DNA of 64,000 bases, from NCBI RefSeq assembly GCF_002013895.1, contig NZ_MAFQ01000007.1:248001-312000 (forward strand). Direction: 5' to 3'. The notes below the pieces were generated by a model, which searched no databases, was not told the DNA's origin, and worked only from the letters and a program-made list of their open reading frames with translations. This stretch comes from Mycobacteroides franklinii (GTDB lineage Bacteria > Actinomycetota > Actinomycetes > Mycobacteriales > Mycobacteriaceae). Of the stretch, positions 26,294 through 36,800 are shown piece by piece. A program made the translations under genes and the position numbers. Each line of letters begins with the position of its first letter. Positions within the stretch are counted from its first letter, which is position 1.

Positions 26294-26424
26294 CCAGCGA
26301 TCTTGGCACACCCCGCATGGGGGTCGGTGCCGCATGGCTCTTCGATATTCGGCCTGCACAGTGGCCCCGACGACCTACGATGACCTGATCGGAGCGTGCG
26401 GCCCGGCCGGAGGGGACGTGAGGA

Positions 26425-27447
26425 ATGCGCGTATTGGTCACTGGCGGTACCGGATTCGTGGGTGGGTGGACCGCGAAGGCGATGGCTGACGCCGGGCACC
26501 AGGTCCGCTTTCTGGTGCGTAAGGAAGCTCGTCTGCACACCACGGTGGCCACGCTGGGTGTCGACGTATCCGATTACGCCGTCGGGGATATCACCGACAG
26601 GGAATCGGTCCTGGCTGCGCTCGACGGATGCGACGCGGTGCTGCACAGCGCGGCCATGGTCAGCACGGACCCCAAAGAGGCCGAACGGATGATGGCCATC
26701 AACCTCGCGGGCACGCGCAACGTGCTGGGGACGGCGGTCGAGCGTGGCCTCGATCCGATAGTGCATGTTTCGAGCATCACCGCGCTTTTTCGGCCGGGTT
26801 TGCAGACCTTCGAGGCGGACCTGCCCGCGGCCGGTGGCAGCGATGGATACGGCCAGTCGAAGGCGCGGGTCGAGCTGTACGTGCGCGCATTGCAGGACTC
26901 CGGCGCGCCGGTCACCATCACCTATCCCGGCATGGTGCTGGGCCCGCCCGTCGGCGATCAATTCGGTGAGGCCGCCGAGGGTGTGCGCTGGGTGCTGTTG
27001 ATGCGATCGGTCCCGGGGCGCAGCGCGGCATGGTTGGTGGTCGACGTCCGGGACCTCGCGGCTCTGCACACCGCTCTTCTGGAACCCGGGCGCGGACCGC
27101 GGCGCTATACCGCGGGTGGTCATCGGCTGGAGGTCGACGAGCTGGTGGATCTGCTGGCCGACGCGTCGGACAGCACCGTGTTGGCTGTTCCGGTACCGGA
27201 CTCGGTGTTGCGCGCGGCGGGGACGGTGATGGATCAGATTGGCCGCTATGTGCCACTGGGAACCCCGGTCACCGAGGCAGGTATGCAGTACTACACGCAG
27301 ATGCCCGCCTCCGATGACTCACCCAGTGAGCACGAACTCGGCGTCACCTATCGTGACCCGCGGGAAACGCTGGCGGAGACCATCGTTGCCTTGCGCGCGG
27401 GGAAAGCAAACTCGAAACTGTTCGGACTATGGCCCTTCTCAGAATAG
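26425..27447 (+). CDS. NAD-dependent epimerase/dehydratase (3-beta-HSD-like extended SDR)
   Basis: 340 residues. N-terminal MRVLVTGGTGFVGGWTAKAM is the TGxxGxxG cofactor loop; FLVRKEARLH follows strand 2 and suggests NADP or NAD. The active-site YGQSKARVELYV supplies YxxxK, and VHVSSITALF the serine. TYPGMVLGPPVGDQ is typical of extended SDRs acting on sterols, sugars or ketones. Substrate undetermined. GAGG lies upstream of ATG. Its end overlaps the next gene by 19 bases, so the SRPBCC protein is translated with it. Confidence 0.88.
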   Translation: MRVLVTGGTGFVGGWTAKAMADAGHQVRFLVRKEARLHTTVATLGVDVSDYAVGDITDRESVLAALDGCDAVLHSAAMVSTDPKEAERMMAINLAGTRNVLGTAVERGLDPIVHVSSITALFRPGLQTFEADLPAAGGSDGYGQSKARVELYVRALQDSGAPVTITYPGMVLGPPVGDQFGEAAEGVRWVLLMRSVPGRSAAWLVVDVRDLAALHTALLEPGRGPRRYTAGGHRLEVDELVDLLADASDSTVLAVPVPDSVLRAAGTVMDQIGRYVPLGTPVTEAGMQYYTQMPASDDSPSEHELGVTYRDPRETLAETIVALRAGKANSKLFGLWPFSE

Positions 27448-27860
27448 AGCGGCTCAGCGCGCTGCCCGGCGACGAGGCATTTGCGCGGATCACCGACTGG
27501 CCGCGGCACAGTGCGCACATCCCGTTGACGACTGTCGTCGTGACCAGCGACCCGCCGGCTGGCGTCGGTACCACATTCGTGGGGCGAACGGGGCTGGGGC
27601 GTATCGGCTTCGAGGACCCGATGACGGTCACCCGGTGGGAGCCGCCGCGCGGCGGTGATCCCGGTCGTTGTCGGCTGGAGAAGACGGGAAAGCTGATCTT
27701 GGGGTGGGCGGAGATCGAGGTGCGCACCGAGGGCGCCGGTTCGCGCGTCATCTGGACCGAGCACGTGAGTGTGCGCGGTGTGCCACGCGTCTTGGACCCG
27801 CTGGCCAAGGCCGGCGGCCAGTGGATGTTCGGCCGCGCGATCGACCGCATGCTGCGCTAG
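27429..27860 (+). CDS. SRPBCC family protein
   Basis: 143 residues. START/Bet v1-like fold predicted from LSALPGDEAFARITDWPRHS (family opening with the conserved W), VVVTSDPPAGVGTTFVGRTG and RVIWTEHVSVRGVPR. Such proteins bind hydrophobic ligands or act as cyclases. It overlaps the end of the SDR gene and converges on the ABC1 gene by four bases (27857-27860). Function unassigned; may handle the product of the adjacent dehydrogenase. Confidence 0.8.
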   Translation: MALLRIERLSALPGDEAFARITDWPRHSAHIPLTTVVVTSDPPAGVGTTFVGRTGLGRIGFEDPMTVTRWEPPRGGDPGRCRLEKTGKLILGWAEIEVRTEGAGSRVIWTEHVSVRGVPRVLDPLAKAGGQWMFGRAIDRMLR

Positions 27861-29227
27861 CGGGCGGCGCGCCACTGCGCGATGGCGATTCCGATCTCGG
27901 TGGCGGGCGGCTCACCGTAAATCCACTCGCGGGCAATGCGATGCCAATTGCCGGTGACATTGAGCTGGCCCAGCACGCCGAACGTATAGAAGTCGGCGCG
28001 ACGCGAGAAGATGTGTTCCGGCGGCAGGTTTTGACGGCGCATACCGGCAAACTCGCTGGATCGCGGGTCCACCGCGAGAATCATTGCGCTGGAGGCGATT
28101 TCCGGAGTAATGGTCATTTCCTCGTCGACGAGATTCCAGCCGGACGCCGCATGGCAATACTCCAGACAGTCCTGGGGGCTGACGTGCCCGTGGCGATCGA
28201 TGATGCCGCGCGCGACCATCGCGTCGTACGTGTCCTGGGCACGGCCTTCGGCGGCGGCGCGCATGATGTGTCGCTCGAATTCCACATGTTCGGGGTCCAT
28301 CCGGTTGTACAGCCCGAAGTCCACGAATCCGAGGGTTCCATCGGATGTGCGCAGGATGTTCCCCGGATGGGGGTCACCGCAGAAGTCGTTGTCCTGGAAC
28401 AGCGACCCGATATAGAAGCGGAAAATGAGCTCGCCGATGCGGTTACGTTCCTCGTCGGCGAGCGTCTGCATATACGGGAACGGTTGGCCGTCAAGGAATT
28501 CGGTCACCAGGATCTGCGATGTGCACAGTTCTGGTATGCAATCGGGAATGACGATGAACGGGTGCCCGCGGTAACGTTCGGCGATCTCGTGTTGGGTGCG
28601 AGCTTCCCGGGGGTAGTCCAGCTCGCTTTCCAAGTTCATGGAGATCTCGTCCATGAATGCGGAATTGGACAGTGTGGGAAGCGCTTTACGCCAAAACTTG
28701 GTGAACAGCGCCAGGTTCTGCATATCTGCGCGCACCGCTTCGTCCACTCCCGGATACTTCACCTTGACCGCCACCTCACGTCCGTCGTGCAGCACGGCGC
28801 GGTACACCTGCCCGATGGATGCGGCAGCGACGGGAGCCTCGTCGAAATCGCGGAAGTTTTTCGGCAGCTTTCCCAGATTGGACTCGATGATCGGTCGCAT
28901 CACCGAGAACGGTTCGCGTGGGGCCTGATCCCGCAACCGGGCCAGCTTCTGCCGGAAGCGCTCGCGGTGAGCTTCGGGCACCATATCCACTTCGAGCATC
29001 GAGAGCAGTTGACCGAGCTTCATCGCCGAACCCTTGAGGCTGCCCAGGACGGTCACGAGCTGGTCGGCTGCCTGCAGCGTGGAGCGCTCCGCGAGTAGTG
29101 CCCGTGCTTGCTCCGACCGGCCGATCATCGAGAGCCGGCTGCCGGCGGTGCGCACGGCCTGTCCGGCCGCCAACTTGCCGAGTGCCCGGCCACGGGTGAT
29201 GCGTGCCAGGGGGATTCCGTCGGTCAT
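27857..29227 (-). CDS. ABC1/AarF (UbiB/ADCK) family atypical kinase
   Basis: 456 residues. Signature KxGQ motif in GSLKGSAMKLGQLLSMLEVD (about 60-80), VKVKYPGVDEAVRADMQNL (ATP-Lys strand), catalytic-loop FCGDPHPGNIL and metal-binding FVDFGLYNRMD. These proteins are ATPases or kinases linked to quinone and isoprenoid lipid metabolism; some mycobacterial members sit in redox or drug-response operons. No membrane helix is evident. The start overlaps the TetR stop by four bases (29224-29227), so both are read from the promoter in front of the regulator. Confidence 0.9.
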   Translation of the reverse strand: MTDGIPLARITRGRALGKLAAGQAVRTAGSRLSMIGRSEQARALLAERSTLQAADQLVTVLGSLKGSAMKLGQLLSMLEVDMVPEAHRERFRQKLARLRDQAPREPFSVMRPIIESNLGKLPKNFRDFDEAPVAAASIGQVYRAVLHDGREVAVKVKYPGVDEAVRADMQNLALFTKFWRKALPTLSNSAFMDEISMNLESELDYPREARTQHEIAERYRGHPFIVIPDCIPELCTSQILVTEFLDGQPFPYMQTLADEERNRIGELIFRFYIGSLFQDNDFCGDPHPGNILRTSDGTLGFVDFGLYNRMDPEHVEFERHIMRAAAEGRAQDTYDAMVARGIIDRHGHVSPQDCLEYCHAASGWNLVDEEMTITPEIASSAMILAVDPRSSEFAGMRRQNLPPEHIFSRRADFYTFGVLGQLNVTGNWHRIAREWIYGEPPATEIGIAIAQWRAAR

Positions 29228-29964
29228 GAGGTGCTGCCGCGCGCGCTGGTGAAGGCCAGGTGCAACGGCTGGTCGGGATCAAGGGTTAGTCCGTTGAACT
29301 CCGCGATCGATGCGGCGAGGCCGGACAGCACCGTGGTCAGGTACTCCACGAAGGTCTCGATGGACATCGGTTCGGCGCGCAGCTGATTAGGGCCCAGGAA
29401 CCATTCGGTGGCGGTGCCGATCGCTCCGGCGGCCGAGCTCACCGCGAGGTCGGCGTCGTCGATGTCCACCGTCTCGTCGTCGATCGCACTGGACAGGATT
29501 TCGGCCATATCGTGCGTCATCTGCTGCGCGGTCGCCACCAGCCGCTCAGTGCCATCGCTGGAATTGACGAAGTGACCATGCACGATGAAGCGCAACACGT
29601 TCGGGTGATCCGAGATCATCTGCGCGTATTCGGTGGCACCGTGCTGAACCAACTCGCGGGCGGAATCGGTCATCAGGTTGATACGCGCCATGGCCGCGTT
29701 CCAGACCATGGCCTGCACGCGTTCCAGGACGGCGGTATGTAGGTCGGCCTTGTCTTCGAAGTACCGGTATAGCTTGGGCTTTGCAACGCCCGCCTCGCGG
29801 GCGATGTCGTCCATGCTGACGGTGGCGCCCAGGCTGTCGATGGCACGAAATGCCGCATCCAACAACTCTTCTCGGGCAATCTTGCGCCGGTCGCCACGCT
29901 TCGCTGCGACCGGGGCTGCCTTGGACGCGACGGCTGTGCTCACGTTCTCCACGCCTCTCATCAC
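29224..29964 (-). CDS. TetR/AcrR family transcriptional regulator
   Basis: 246 residues. After a basic, Ala-rich leader (1-27) comes the TetR DNA-binding domain: AREELLDAAFRAIDSLG and the helix-turn-helix VSMDDIAREAGVAKPKLYRYFEDKADLHTAV. The C-terminal ligand domain is divergent. Start uncertain: codons at 29964, 29961 and GTG 29940 are all possible. It heads an operon with the ABC1 gene and is divergent from the PF10118/ferredoxin pair; a perfect TAGTACTC palindrome between them is the likely operator. Confidence 0.88.
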   Translation of the reverse strand: MMRGVENVSTAVASKAAPVAAKRGDRRKIAREELLDAAFRAIDSLGATVSMDDIAREAGVAKPKLYRYFEDKADLHTAVLERVQAMVWNAAMARINLMTDSARELVQHGATEYAQMISDHPNVLRFIVHGHFVNSSDGTERLVATAQQMTHDMAEILSSAIDDETVDIDDADLAVSSAAGAIGTATEWFLGPNQLRAEPMSIETFVEYLTTVLSGLAASIAEFNGLTLDPDQPLHLAFTSARGSTS

Positions 29965-30061
29965 CAGTGATGGTACGTGTGCCCGGCCGTTTGCTGTCCG
30001 CTTCGGGCGACACGTTCATGCTCCCTATTGTGCTCGTGCCGTGCGGTATGGATACTAACAG

Positions 30062-30078
30062 TAGTACTCGGAGTACTA
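30062..30078. promoter_or_regulatory. TetR-type palindromic operator
   Basis: TAGTACTC and GAGTACTA form a perfect 8-bp inverted repeat around a single G. It sits 97 bp upstream of the divergent TetR gene and 55 bp before the PF10118 gene, in a locally AT-rich patch followed by TAATAA. Size and placement fit autoregulation by the adjacent TetR protein with co-regulation of both arms. Confidence 0.65.
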
Positions 30079-30133
30079 GTAATAAATCGCCAGGTCAGAC
30101 GTCAATGAAGACGTCGCAGGAAGGAGTCCCGTC

Positions 30134-31042
30134 ATGGCTGTTGTGGAGCAGGGGCGGCGTGGAGTCGCGGCACGCGCATTGCCCAAGGTGCGCCGGATGA
30201 ACTTTCGGTTCGGTGAACCGGCCCCCATGAAAAAGCACTACGTCGAGGGCGACATCGTCTTCAGCCACCTGGTCTCGCTCCTTTCCGGGGCGTTCCCTCC
30301 CGGTGAGGAGTCATTCATCCGGTCCGTGCGCAATTACTCCGACCAGATCACCGATCCGGTGCTGAAGAAGCGGGTCGCGGGCTTCATCGGTCAGGAGGCC
30401 ATGCACGGCCGCGAGCACCGCAAGCTCAACGAGAAGATCATCGATATGGGCTACCCGCTGGTCCGCATCATGAACTTCGAGGAGGGGAGTCGGCGCGAGC
30501 GGTTGGTCATCGCGCTGGAGAAGCGTGCTCCCCGGATCGCGCATCTGGCGATGACGGCCGCCGCCGAGCACTACACGGCAGTTCTGGCCCAGCGGGTGCT
30601 TTCCAGTGCTGAGCTGCAAGAGATTCCGATGTCCAAAGAGATCCACCATCTCCTCAACTGGCATGCCATGGAGGAGATGGAACACAAGTCGGTCGCCTTC
30701 GACGTGTACCGCGCGGTGGGCGGCCCCGAGTCGGTACGCATCGGCGTGATGTCACTCATCTGGGCGGGAACGCTGCCGTTCATGACCCTTGCCGTACTGG
30801 CCTCGATCCTCACCGACCCGAGCGGCTGGAAACCGCTGGCGGTGCTGCGGCAGACCATCGACGTGTACCGCGGCCCGCTGGTCAAGGGGCTGATGCGCGA
30901 TATCGCCGAATACATGCGGCCCGGTTTCCACCCCGACGACATCGACACCGAAGAGCTGCTCGAGGACTGGCAGGCAATTCTGTTCGGTGCCGACGGCGAG
31001 CTCAACGACCGCCTCCCGGGACGTCGCGCGGTGGGCCAGTGA
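30134..31042 (+). CDS. PF10118 family predicted metal-dependent hydrolase
   Basis: 302 residues, largely helical. Repeated Glu/His motifs look like a di-metal (possibly di-iron) site: GQEAMHGREHRKLNEK (about 88-100), AAAEHYTAVLAQR (about 148) and WHAMEEMEHKSVAFDVYRA (about 177). The family is annotated as metal-dependent hydrolase, but the pattern ExxH plus the neighbouring ferredoxin equally suggests a ferritin-like oxygenase. AAGGAGT lies upstream of the ATG. A hydrophobic stretch (GVMSLIWAGTLPFMTLAVLA) near 205 may dip into the membrane. Overlaps the ferredoxin start by four bases. Confidence 0.8.
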   Translation: MAVVEQGRRGVAARALPKVRRMNFRFGEPAPMKKHYVEGDIVFSHLVSLLSGAFPPGEESFIRSVRNYSDQITDPVLKKRVAGFIGQEAMHGREHRKLNEKIIDMGYPLVRIMNFEEGSRRERLVIALEKRAPRIAHLAMTAAAEHYTAVLAQRVLSSAELQEIPMSKEIHHLLNWHAMEEMEHKSVAFDVYRAVGGPESVRIGVMSLIWAGTLPFMTLAVLASILTDPSGWKPLAVLRQTIDVYRGPLVKGLMRDIAEYMRPGFHPDDIDTEELLEDWQAILFGADGELNDRLPGRRAVGQ

Positions 31043-31359
31043 CAGCTGAGGCCATCCGAGTCGCGCGTACCGACGCCACCGGCAATACGGTGCTGGAGGT
31101 CGAAATTTACGGCAGCACACATGTTCTCGACTGGCCGCCGGGCAAGAAGCTGCTCGACGTGCTACTCGATGCGGGGATAGACGCGCCCTACGTGTGCCGG
31201 GAATCGGCCTGCGCCACCTGCATCTGTTCGGTGAAGTCGGGACAGACGCGCATGCTGATGAACGAGTCGCTCATCGACAGTGAGGTGGCCGACGGATTCA
31301 CGCTCGCTTGCCAGACCCTGCCGGAATCAGATCGGGTGCAGATCTTTTTCGACGGGTGA
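31039..31359 (+). CDS. Plant-type [2Fe-2S] ferredoxin
   Basis: 106 residues from GTG 31039 (GTGA overlap with the upstream stop). The cluster ligands are in CRESACATC (CxxxxCxxC) and a fourth Cys in GFTLACQTLP, the order of plant-type and oxygenase-linked ferredoxins. It carries electrons to a partner; being translated with the PF10118 protein implies that this protein is the partner. No reductase is encoded next to it. Confidence 0.92.
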   Translation: MTAEAIRVARTDATGNTVLEVEIYGSTHVLDWPPGKKLLDVLLDAGIDAPYVCRESACATCICSVKSGQTRMLMNESLIDSEVADGFTLACQTLPESDRVQIFFDG

Positions 31360-31516
31360 CGGTCGGCGCGGAGTCGGTCGATATGGTCAACCCAGTTCGT
31401 GCTGCAGCGAAGCATCAGCTGCGGAATACCTGTGAACAGGCAGCCGGGCCTTCCCGATAGGCACGAATGGGCAGCGATAAGCTGACTATCTGCTGATCGA
31501 ATGAGGTGTATCGACT

Positions 31517-33259
31517 ATGGCGACATACGACCTGCTGGTGCGCGGCGGCCTGGTATTCGACGGGACCGGAGCACCCGGCCGATCCGTGGACGTCGGGGTC
31601 CGCGGCGGCAAAGTGGTGGCAATGGCGCCCGACCTCTCGAGTGCCGACGCCGACGAGGTCATCGACGCCGACGGTAAATGGGTCATCCCGGGCATGGTCG
31701 ATGTGCACACCCATTACGACGCCGAGGTGCTCGTCAGCCCGGGGCTCGGGGAATCGGTGCGTCACGGCGTCACCTCGGTCATCTATGGCAACTGCTCGAT
31801 GTCGGCGGTGTATGCCGATCCTGAGGATGTCGCCGATCTCTTCGCCCGAGTCGAGGCCCTGCCGTGGGATGCGGTCCACTCGGCGCTCAAGGAGCACAAG
31901 GACTGGGACGGGCCACGCGGGTATCGCAAGGTCGTCGAGTCACTTCCGTTGGGTGCCAACGTCGCAACGCTGATCGGGCATTCGGATATCCGTGCCGCGG
32001 TCATGGGTCTCGCACGCGCGACCGACTACGCCGAGCGCCCCACATCCGGGGAGTTGGCCCGGATGCGTGCGATGGTGACCGACGCTCTGGACGCCGGCTT
32101 CGTGGGCCTGTCCACCGACCGGCTGCGCTTTTCCAAGCTCGAAGGCACGCGTTTTGCGGGCCGCCAGTTGCCGTCCACCTATGCGACCTGGCGCGAATAC
32201 GGCGCCCTCTACGACGTGGTGCGCCGGCGCGGGGCCGTGGTGCAGTCCAATCTCGACGTCGAGAAGAGGCCCGAGACGGTCATGCACTTCTTGCTCAGCG
32301 GTGCCCGGCCCTGGCGGCGTTCACTCAAGACGACGCTCTTGGCCGCCTTCGATCTGAAGAGCAACCGTTCGGTCATCAGACTTCTCAAGGCCGCCACTGG
32401 TGCCCTCAACCCGCTGCTGAGGTCCCAGGTCAACTTCCAGCTGCTGGCGGTGCCCTTCCATCTGTACTCCGACGGCATGGACCTGGTTATCTTCGAGGAG
32501 TTCGCCTCCGGCACAGCGGCATTGGATATCCGCGATCAGCTGCAGCGAGTCGACCTGATCAAGGATGAGGGATATCGGCGACGGTTCCGCAAGGAGATGG
32601 CCCAGAAGTACGGGGTGGTGGCCTGGAACCGCGATATGTACGACACCGAGATCGTCGGCTGCCCCGACGAATCGGTGGTGGGCAAGTCATTCGGGCAGGT
32701 GGCCGACGCTCGCGGTGTGCAACCGGTGGATGCCTTCCTGGACCTTGTCTCGGAGTACCCCGGGAAAGTCCGCTGGCACACCACCATCGCCAATGACCGC
32801 ACCGACGTGCTCAACGAGTCCATCAAGTACCGGCATTTCCAGCTGGGTAACAACGACTCCGGTGCCCACCTGCGGAATATGTCCTTTTACAACGCCGGGC
32901 TGCGGTTGCTCAAGCGCGTGAAGGAGGCCCGCGAGGCAGGGGCTCCGTTCATGCCGCTGGAAGCCGCGGTGCATCGACTCACCGGCGAGCTCGGTGAATG
33001 GTACGGCCTGGACGCGGGGCGGCTACGTATCGGCGATACTGCCGATATCGCGGTGATTGACCCTGCGGGCCTTGATGATTCGCTTGAGGAATACCACGAG
33101 CAGTACATGGAGGAGTTCGGGGTGTCTCGTCAGGTATGTCGCAATGACAAGGCGATTGCGGCCACGGTTGTCGGCGGGCAGCGGGTGTACTCCTACGGCA
33201 CCTTCGTCGAGGGCTTCGGCAGCACGGTCAAGGCAGGCAGGTTCCTGGCCGCGGGCTAG
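31517..33259 (+). CDS. N-acyl-D-amino-acid deacylase/amidohydrolase family protein
   Basis: 580 residues. Amidohydrolase barrel with flanking beta domain: DLLVRGGLVFDGTGAPGRSV and ADGKWVIPGMVDVHTHYDAE, whose HxH is the first metal-binding pair. HGVTSVIYGNCSMS is the D-aminoacylase type segment with the bridging-Cys position. The last 150 residues return to the beta domain (LRIGDTADIAVIDPAGLDDS). Likely hydrolyses an N-acyl D-amino acid, D-hydantoin or similar amide; substrate unknown. A weak site TGAGGTG precedes the ATG. It converges on the SnoaL-like gene by four bases. Confidence 0.86.
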   Translation: MATYDLLVRGGLVFDGTGAPGRSVDVGVRGGKVVAMAPDLSSADADEVIDADGKWVIPGMVDVHTHYDAEVLVSPGLGESVRHGVTSVIYGNCSMSAVYADPEDVADLFARVEALPWDAVHSALKEHKDWDGPRGYRKVVESLPLGANVATLIGHSDIRAAVMGLARATDYAERPTSGELARMRAMVTDALDAGFVGLSTDRLRFSKLEGTRFAGRQLPSTYATWREYGALYDVVRRRGAVVQSNLDVEKRPETVMHFLLSGARPWRRSLKTTLLAAFDLKSNRSVIRLLKAATGALNPLLRSQVNFQLLAVPFHLYSDGMDLVIFEEFASGTAALDIRDQLQRVDLIKDEGYRRRFRKEMAQKYGVVAWNRDMYDTEIVGCPDESVVGKSFGQVADARGVQPVDAFLDLVSEYPGKVRWHTTIANDRTDVLNESIKYRHFQLGNNDSGAHLRNMSFYNAGLRLLKRVKEAREAGAPFMPLEAAVHRLTGELGEWYGLDAGRLRIGDTADIAVIDPAGLDDSLEEYHEQYMEEFGVSRQVCRNDKAIAATVVGGQRVYSYGTFVEGFGSTVKAGRFLAAG

Positions 33260-33756
33260 CCGAGCCAGCCCATGTTCTTCCCGAAGGTCTCGGCCGCAGG
33301 GGAGAGCGAGCCCAGCTCGTTGCTGCGCTGTACATAACCCTGAATGGCGATCATGAATTGCATGGGGTTGTACACATCTTCCTCGTTGGCCCATTCGTTG
33401 TTGCCGGCGTACCGGAAGATGCTGATATTGGTCGCTTCCCAGATGCTTCCGTCGCCGGGGTCCCTCATTCTGTTGACCAGCTCGCAGATGATCCAACCGT
33501 GTTCCTCGTCGACGACGTGCCAGTTGGAGAAGTAGTGCGGCATCTCCACCCCGGGGAACTCCGACATCGTCTTGACCATGGATTCGCGAATGGACTCACG
33601 GCCCTCGAAGGTGCCATAGGTCGGTTCGATGTAGGTGGCGTCCGCGGCGAATAGATCGGCGTATTTGGCCCAGTCGCCCTTGGGGCCTATGTCGTCGACC
33701 ACTCGAAGGTGATGATCGAACATGCCTTGCAGCTCGTCGCGTGACCACTGTCCCAT
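33256..33756 (-). CDS. SnoaL/NTF2-like family protein
   Basis: 166 residues of the nuclear transport factor 2-like fold: a first helix DELQGMFDHHLRVVDDIG, then DLFAADATYIEPTYGTFEGRESIRE, the SnoaL-type pattern, and YFSNWHVVDEEHGWIICELVN. Members are cyclases, isomerases or hydrolases of small hydrophobic molecules. It is the last gene after the two carboxylic acid reductases, 91 bp downstream, and may share their transcript. Specific role unknown. Confidence 0.8.
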   Translation of the reverse strand: MGQWSRDELQGMFDHHLRVVDDIGPKGDWAKYADLFAADATYIEPTYGTFEGRESIRESMVKTMSEFPGVEMPHYFSNWHVVDEEHGWIICELVNRMRDPGDGSIWEATNISIFRYAGNNEWANEEDVYNPMQFMIAIQGYVQRSNELGSLSPAAETFGKNMGWLG

Positions 33757-33847
33757 GGCGGGGACATTAACACCGCCGACCGTTCGGCTTCCGGGGTTTC
33801 TTTGGTATTGGCGTGAAATTGAAAGCAGCGCACAGAAATTCGCGCGG

Positions 33848-36800
33848 CTACAGCAGGCCGAGCTGTTTCAGGTCGGTTGCGTACTTGACGATGAGATCCC
33901 GTGTGAGGTGTGGGATATCGGCGTTCTGCGCGGACTGGACACCCTCACGGAACCTAATCGCAGGCAGGAAAGCGCCGTTGTGTGCGTGTTGCGGATACCG
34001 GTACGCGTGGAGCAGCGGTAGCAGTGAGTGTTGCTTCTGCTTTTCGGGTAGGCCGCGGATGGCGGTGTCGAAGCGGCTGAACCATTCGTTGTAGTTGTCG
34101 ATCCGCGCGATGGGGTATCCGGCTTCGATGAGCCAGTCGACGAAGTTGTCCAGCGAGATTCCGTCGGCATGCGGATTCACCGAATCGTAGGTGTGGAATC
34201 CTTCGATGGCACCGAGGGCGGTGATGGCCGACGCCGTGAAATCAGCTGGTAGCCCGTCATAATGGGCGAGTGGTCGTTCGTCGGTGGTCTGTGCTTGATA
34301 GAACGAGCCGGGGGCGATGCCGGTGGCGATGAGGCTGAGGATCAGGCGGGTGAATTGGTCGGGGACGTTGAGCTGTCCGGTGTAGCGGCTGTGGGCCAGG
34401 ATCATGTCCGAGCGGAACACCGCGACCGGGAGGCCGCACAGGTCGTGTGCCTCACGCAGCAGCACCTCTCCGGCCCACTTCGCGTTGCCGTACCCGTTGG
34501 CGTAGCCATCGTCGATGGGACGGACCGCGCTGATGATGCGGATATCGGACTCCTCGTCGAACACCTTGGGATCTACCGAGATTGCCACGGCAACTGTCGA
34601 GAGGTAGGTGACGGGCTTGATCGTGGTGGTCAGCGCCAGTTTGATGATTTCCGCGGTGCCAACGACATTCGGTCCGAAGAGCTGGCTGTAGGGCAACACG
34701 TGGTTCACCAGGGCGGCTGGGTGCACGATGACGTCCACGGTGTCGGCCAGACGCTGCCAGGTATCGATATCCAGCCCGAGGTTCGGGTCGCCGATGTCTC
34801 CGGGGATCACCTCGAGGTGCTTTTCCGCCAGCGCGCGGAAGTGCGCCAGCAGCTCGGCATCACCGCTGTCGAAGGCCTCCTCGAGGCGCCGGTAGGCGGC
34901 GTCGGCGTTCTTGCCGCGAACGATGACGATCAGCTTGCCGTCTGTCTTGTGCAGGCGCTCAAGCCATTCCAGCGCCAGGAACCGTCCCAGGTAGCCGTTG
35001 GATCCAGTGAGCAACACGGTCTGCGGGATACCGACGGCCCGGGGTACCGAGGGCGCAGCCCGCAGGGTGGCTTCGTCGATGAACTTGTCCAGGGTCAGGT
35101 CGGCCGCGCGGATCTCGGTGTGGCCCGCGCCGTGCACCGATTCGGCGCTGGGACGTAGGGACAGCGCAGACCCTGAGTCCCGGCGCGTCTCGACGATGCG
35201 TGCGACGGCGTTCAGGTCGTTGGCGGCGCTGACAATATCGCCGACCGGAATCTCGACGGCGAAGATATCGCGTAGTAGATCCGAGAAGGCAAGGGCCGAC
35301 AGTGAATCGCCGCCGAGGTCGAGGAAGTGCGCATCCGGGCTCACCTCGGACGCGGACAATCCCAGCAGCGCCGTGACCGCCCGCTGCACGGTGTCCAGGA
35401 CGGGCTTGCCCTCGTACCCGGCAGAATGCAGGGCCTGCAACTCAAGAGCTTGAGCGGTCGCGATATCGGAGTAGAGCTGTTCCAGGCGGGCGCCGTATTT
35501 CTCATGCAGTTTGGGGCGGGCCAGCTTTGCGATACCGGTCAGCAGTCCGTTGGCCGCCGTGAACGGCTCGGTCTCCACCAGGAAGTCGCGAGGCACTTCG
35601 TAGGGCTGCAGTTCGGCCTCGCGGGCAACCTGCTGGAGTGACTCCGCGATCAGGCGTCTGAGGAGATCGTCGTCTCCCCGGCTCTGTTCGAAAGCCTCGG
35701 AAGTGGGCACCACCACGGCCAGCAGGTACGACCGTTCACTGCTGCCGTAGACGCAAATCTGATGCACCAGCGGGCTGTTGGCGTACTCGGCTTCCAGGTT
35801 GGCGATTGCTACGAATTCACCCTGCGACAGTTTGATGACGTTGTTGCGCCGATCCACGATCTGGATCCTGTCGGGCTCCAGCTCGGCGACGATATCCCCG
35901 GTCTTGTAATACCCGTCGGGATCGAAGACGTCGGCGGTGACATCGGGGCGCTTGAAGTAGCCACCGAACACCGATTCCGCCTTCACCAGTAGCTCGCCAC
36001 GCGGATGCGGCTTATCGGTGGAGAAGTAGCCCAGCTCGGGAACATCGACCAACTTGTAGTCGATGACGGGCGGGCGCTGGATCCGGCCGTTGCGCACGAT
36101 CACACCGGCCTCGGTGGAACCGTAACCGTCGGTGATACGAGCATCCAGGCAGGATTCGATGAAGAAGGCCAACTCCTCGGAGAGTGGGGCCGAGCCGCAC
36201 ACGATCGTCAAAACACGCCCGCCGAAGAGGTTTTCACGGATGTCGGCCTTGACGTCGGCATCAAGGGTGGCGAGATCGGCTGCCGAATCCACCGCGACGC
36301 GGCGTTCGACCTCGTTGCGGTAGCGCTGAAAAAGCATGTCGCACACACGGGGAACAAGAGTCACCACGGTGGGGCGAGTCAGGGTGATGTCCTCGAACAG
36401 AGTGGACATATCGCTGGATGCGGCGAAGTACGCCAGGCCGCCGCAGGCCAACGCCGTGACCAGGCTGCCGCGTCCCATGACATGGCTCATCGGCATGAAA
36501 TTGAGGTTGATCAAAGGTATTTCAGCCTTGGAGCTCAGCGTGTCGGCACGCAACCAGGGCTTGGCCACCATCTTCTCGGTGTACGTGGCGCCCTTGGGAG
36601 TTCCGGTGCTGCCCGAGGTGTAGATGACCAGCGCAAGCGGGTCGGTGCCCTCCGCCGCGGTGAACAGGGGGGCGTCCGGGAGAGCACGCCCGTGCCCGAT
36701 GACCACGGATATCGGGTCGACGGAAATGGGCACGCCCGCCTCAACGATCCGGTGCTGTGCGGACTCGAGGCTTTCGCGCTGTGCGTCGACACCGGGGTGA

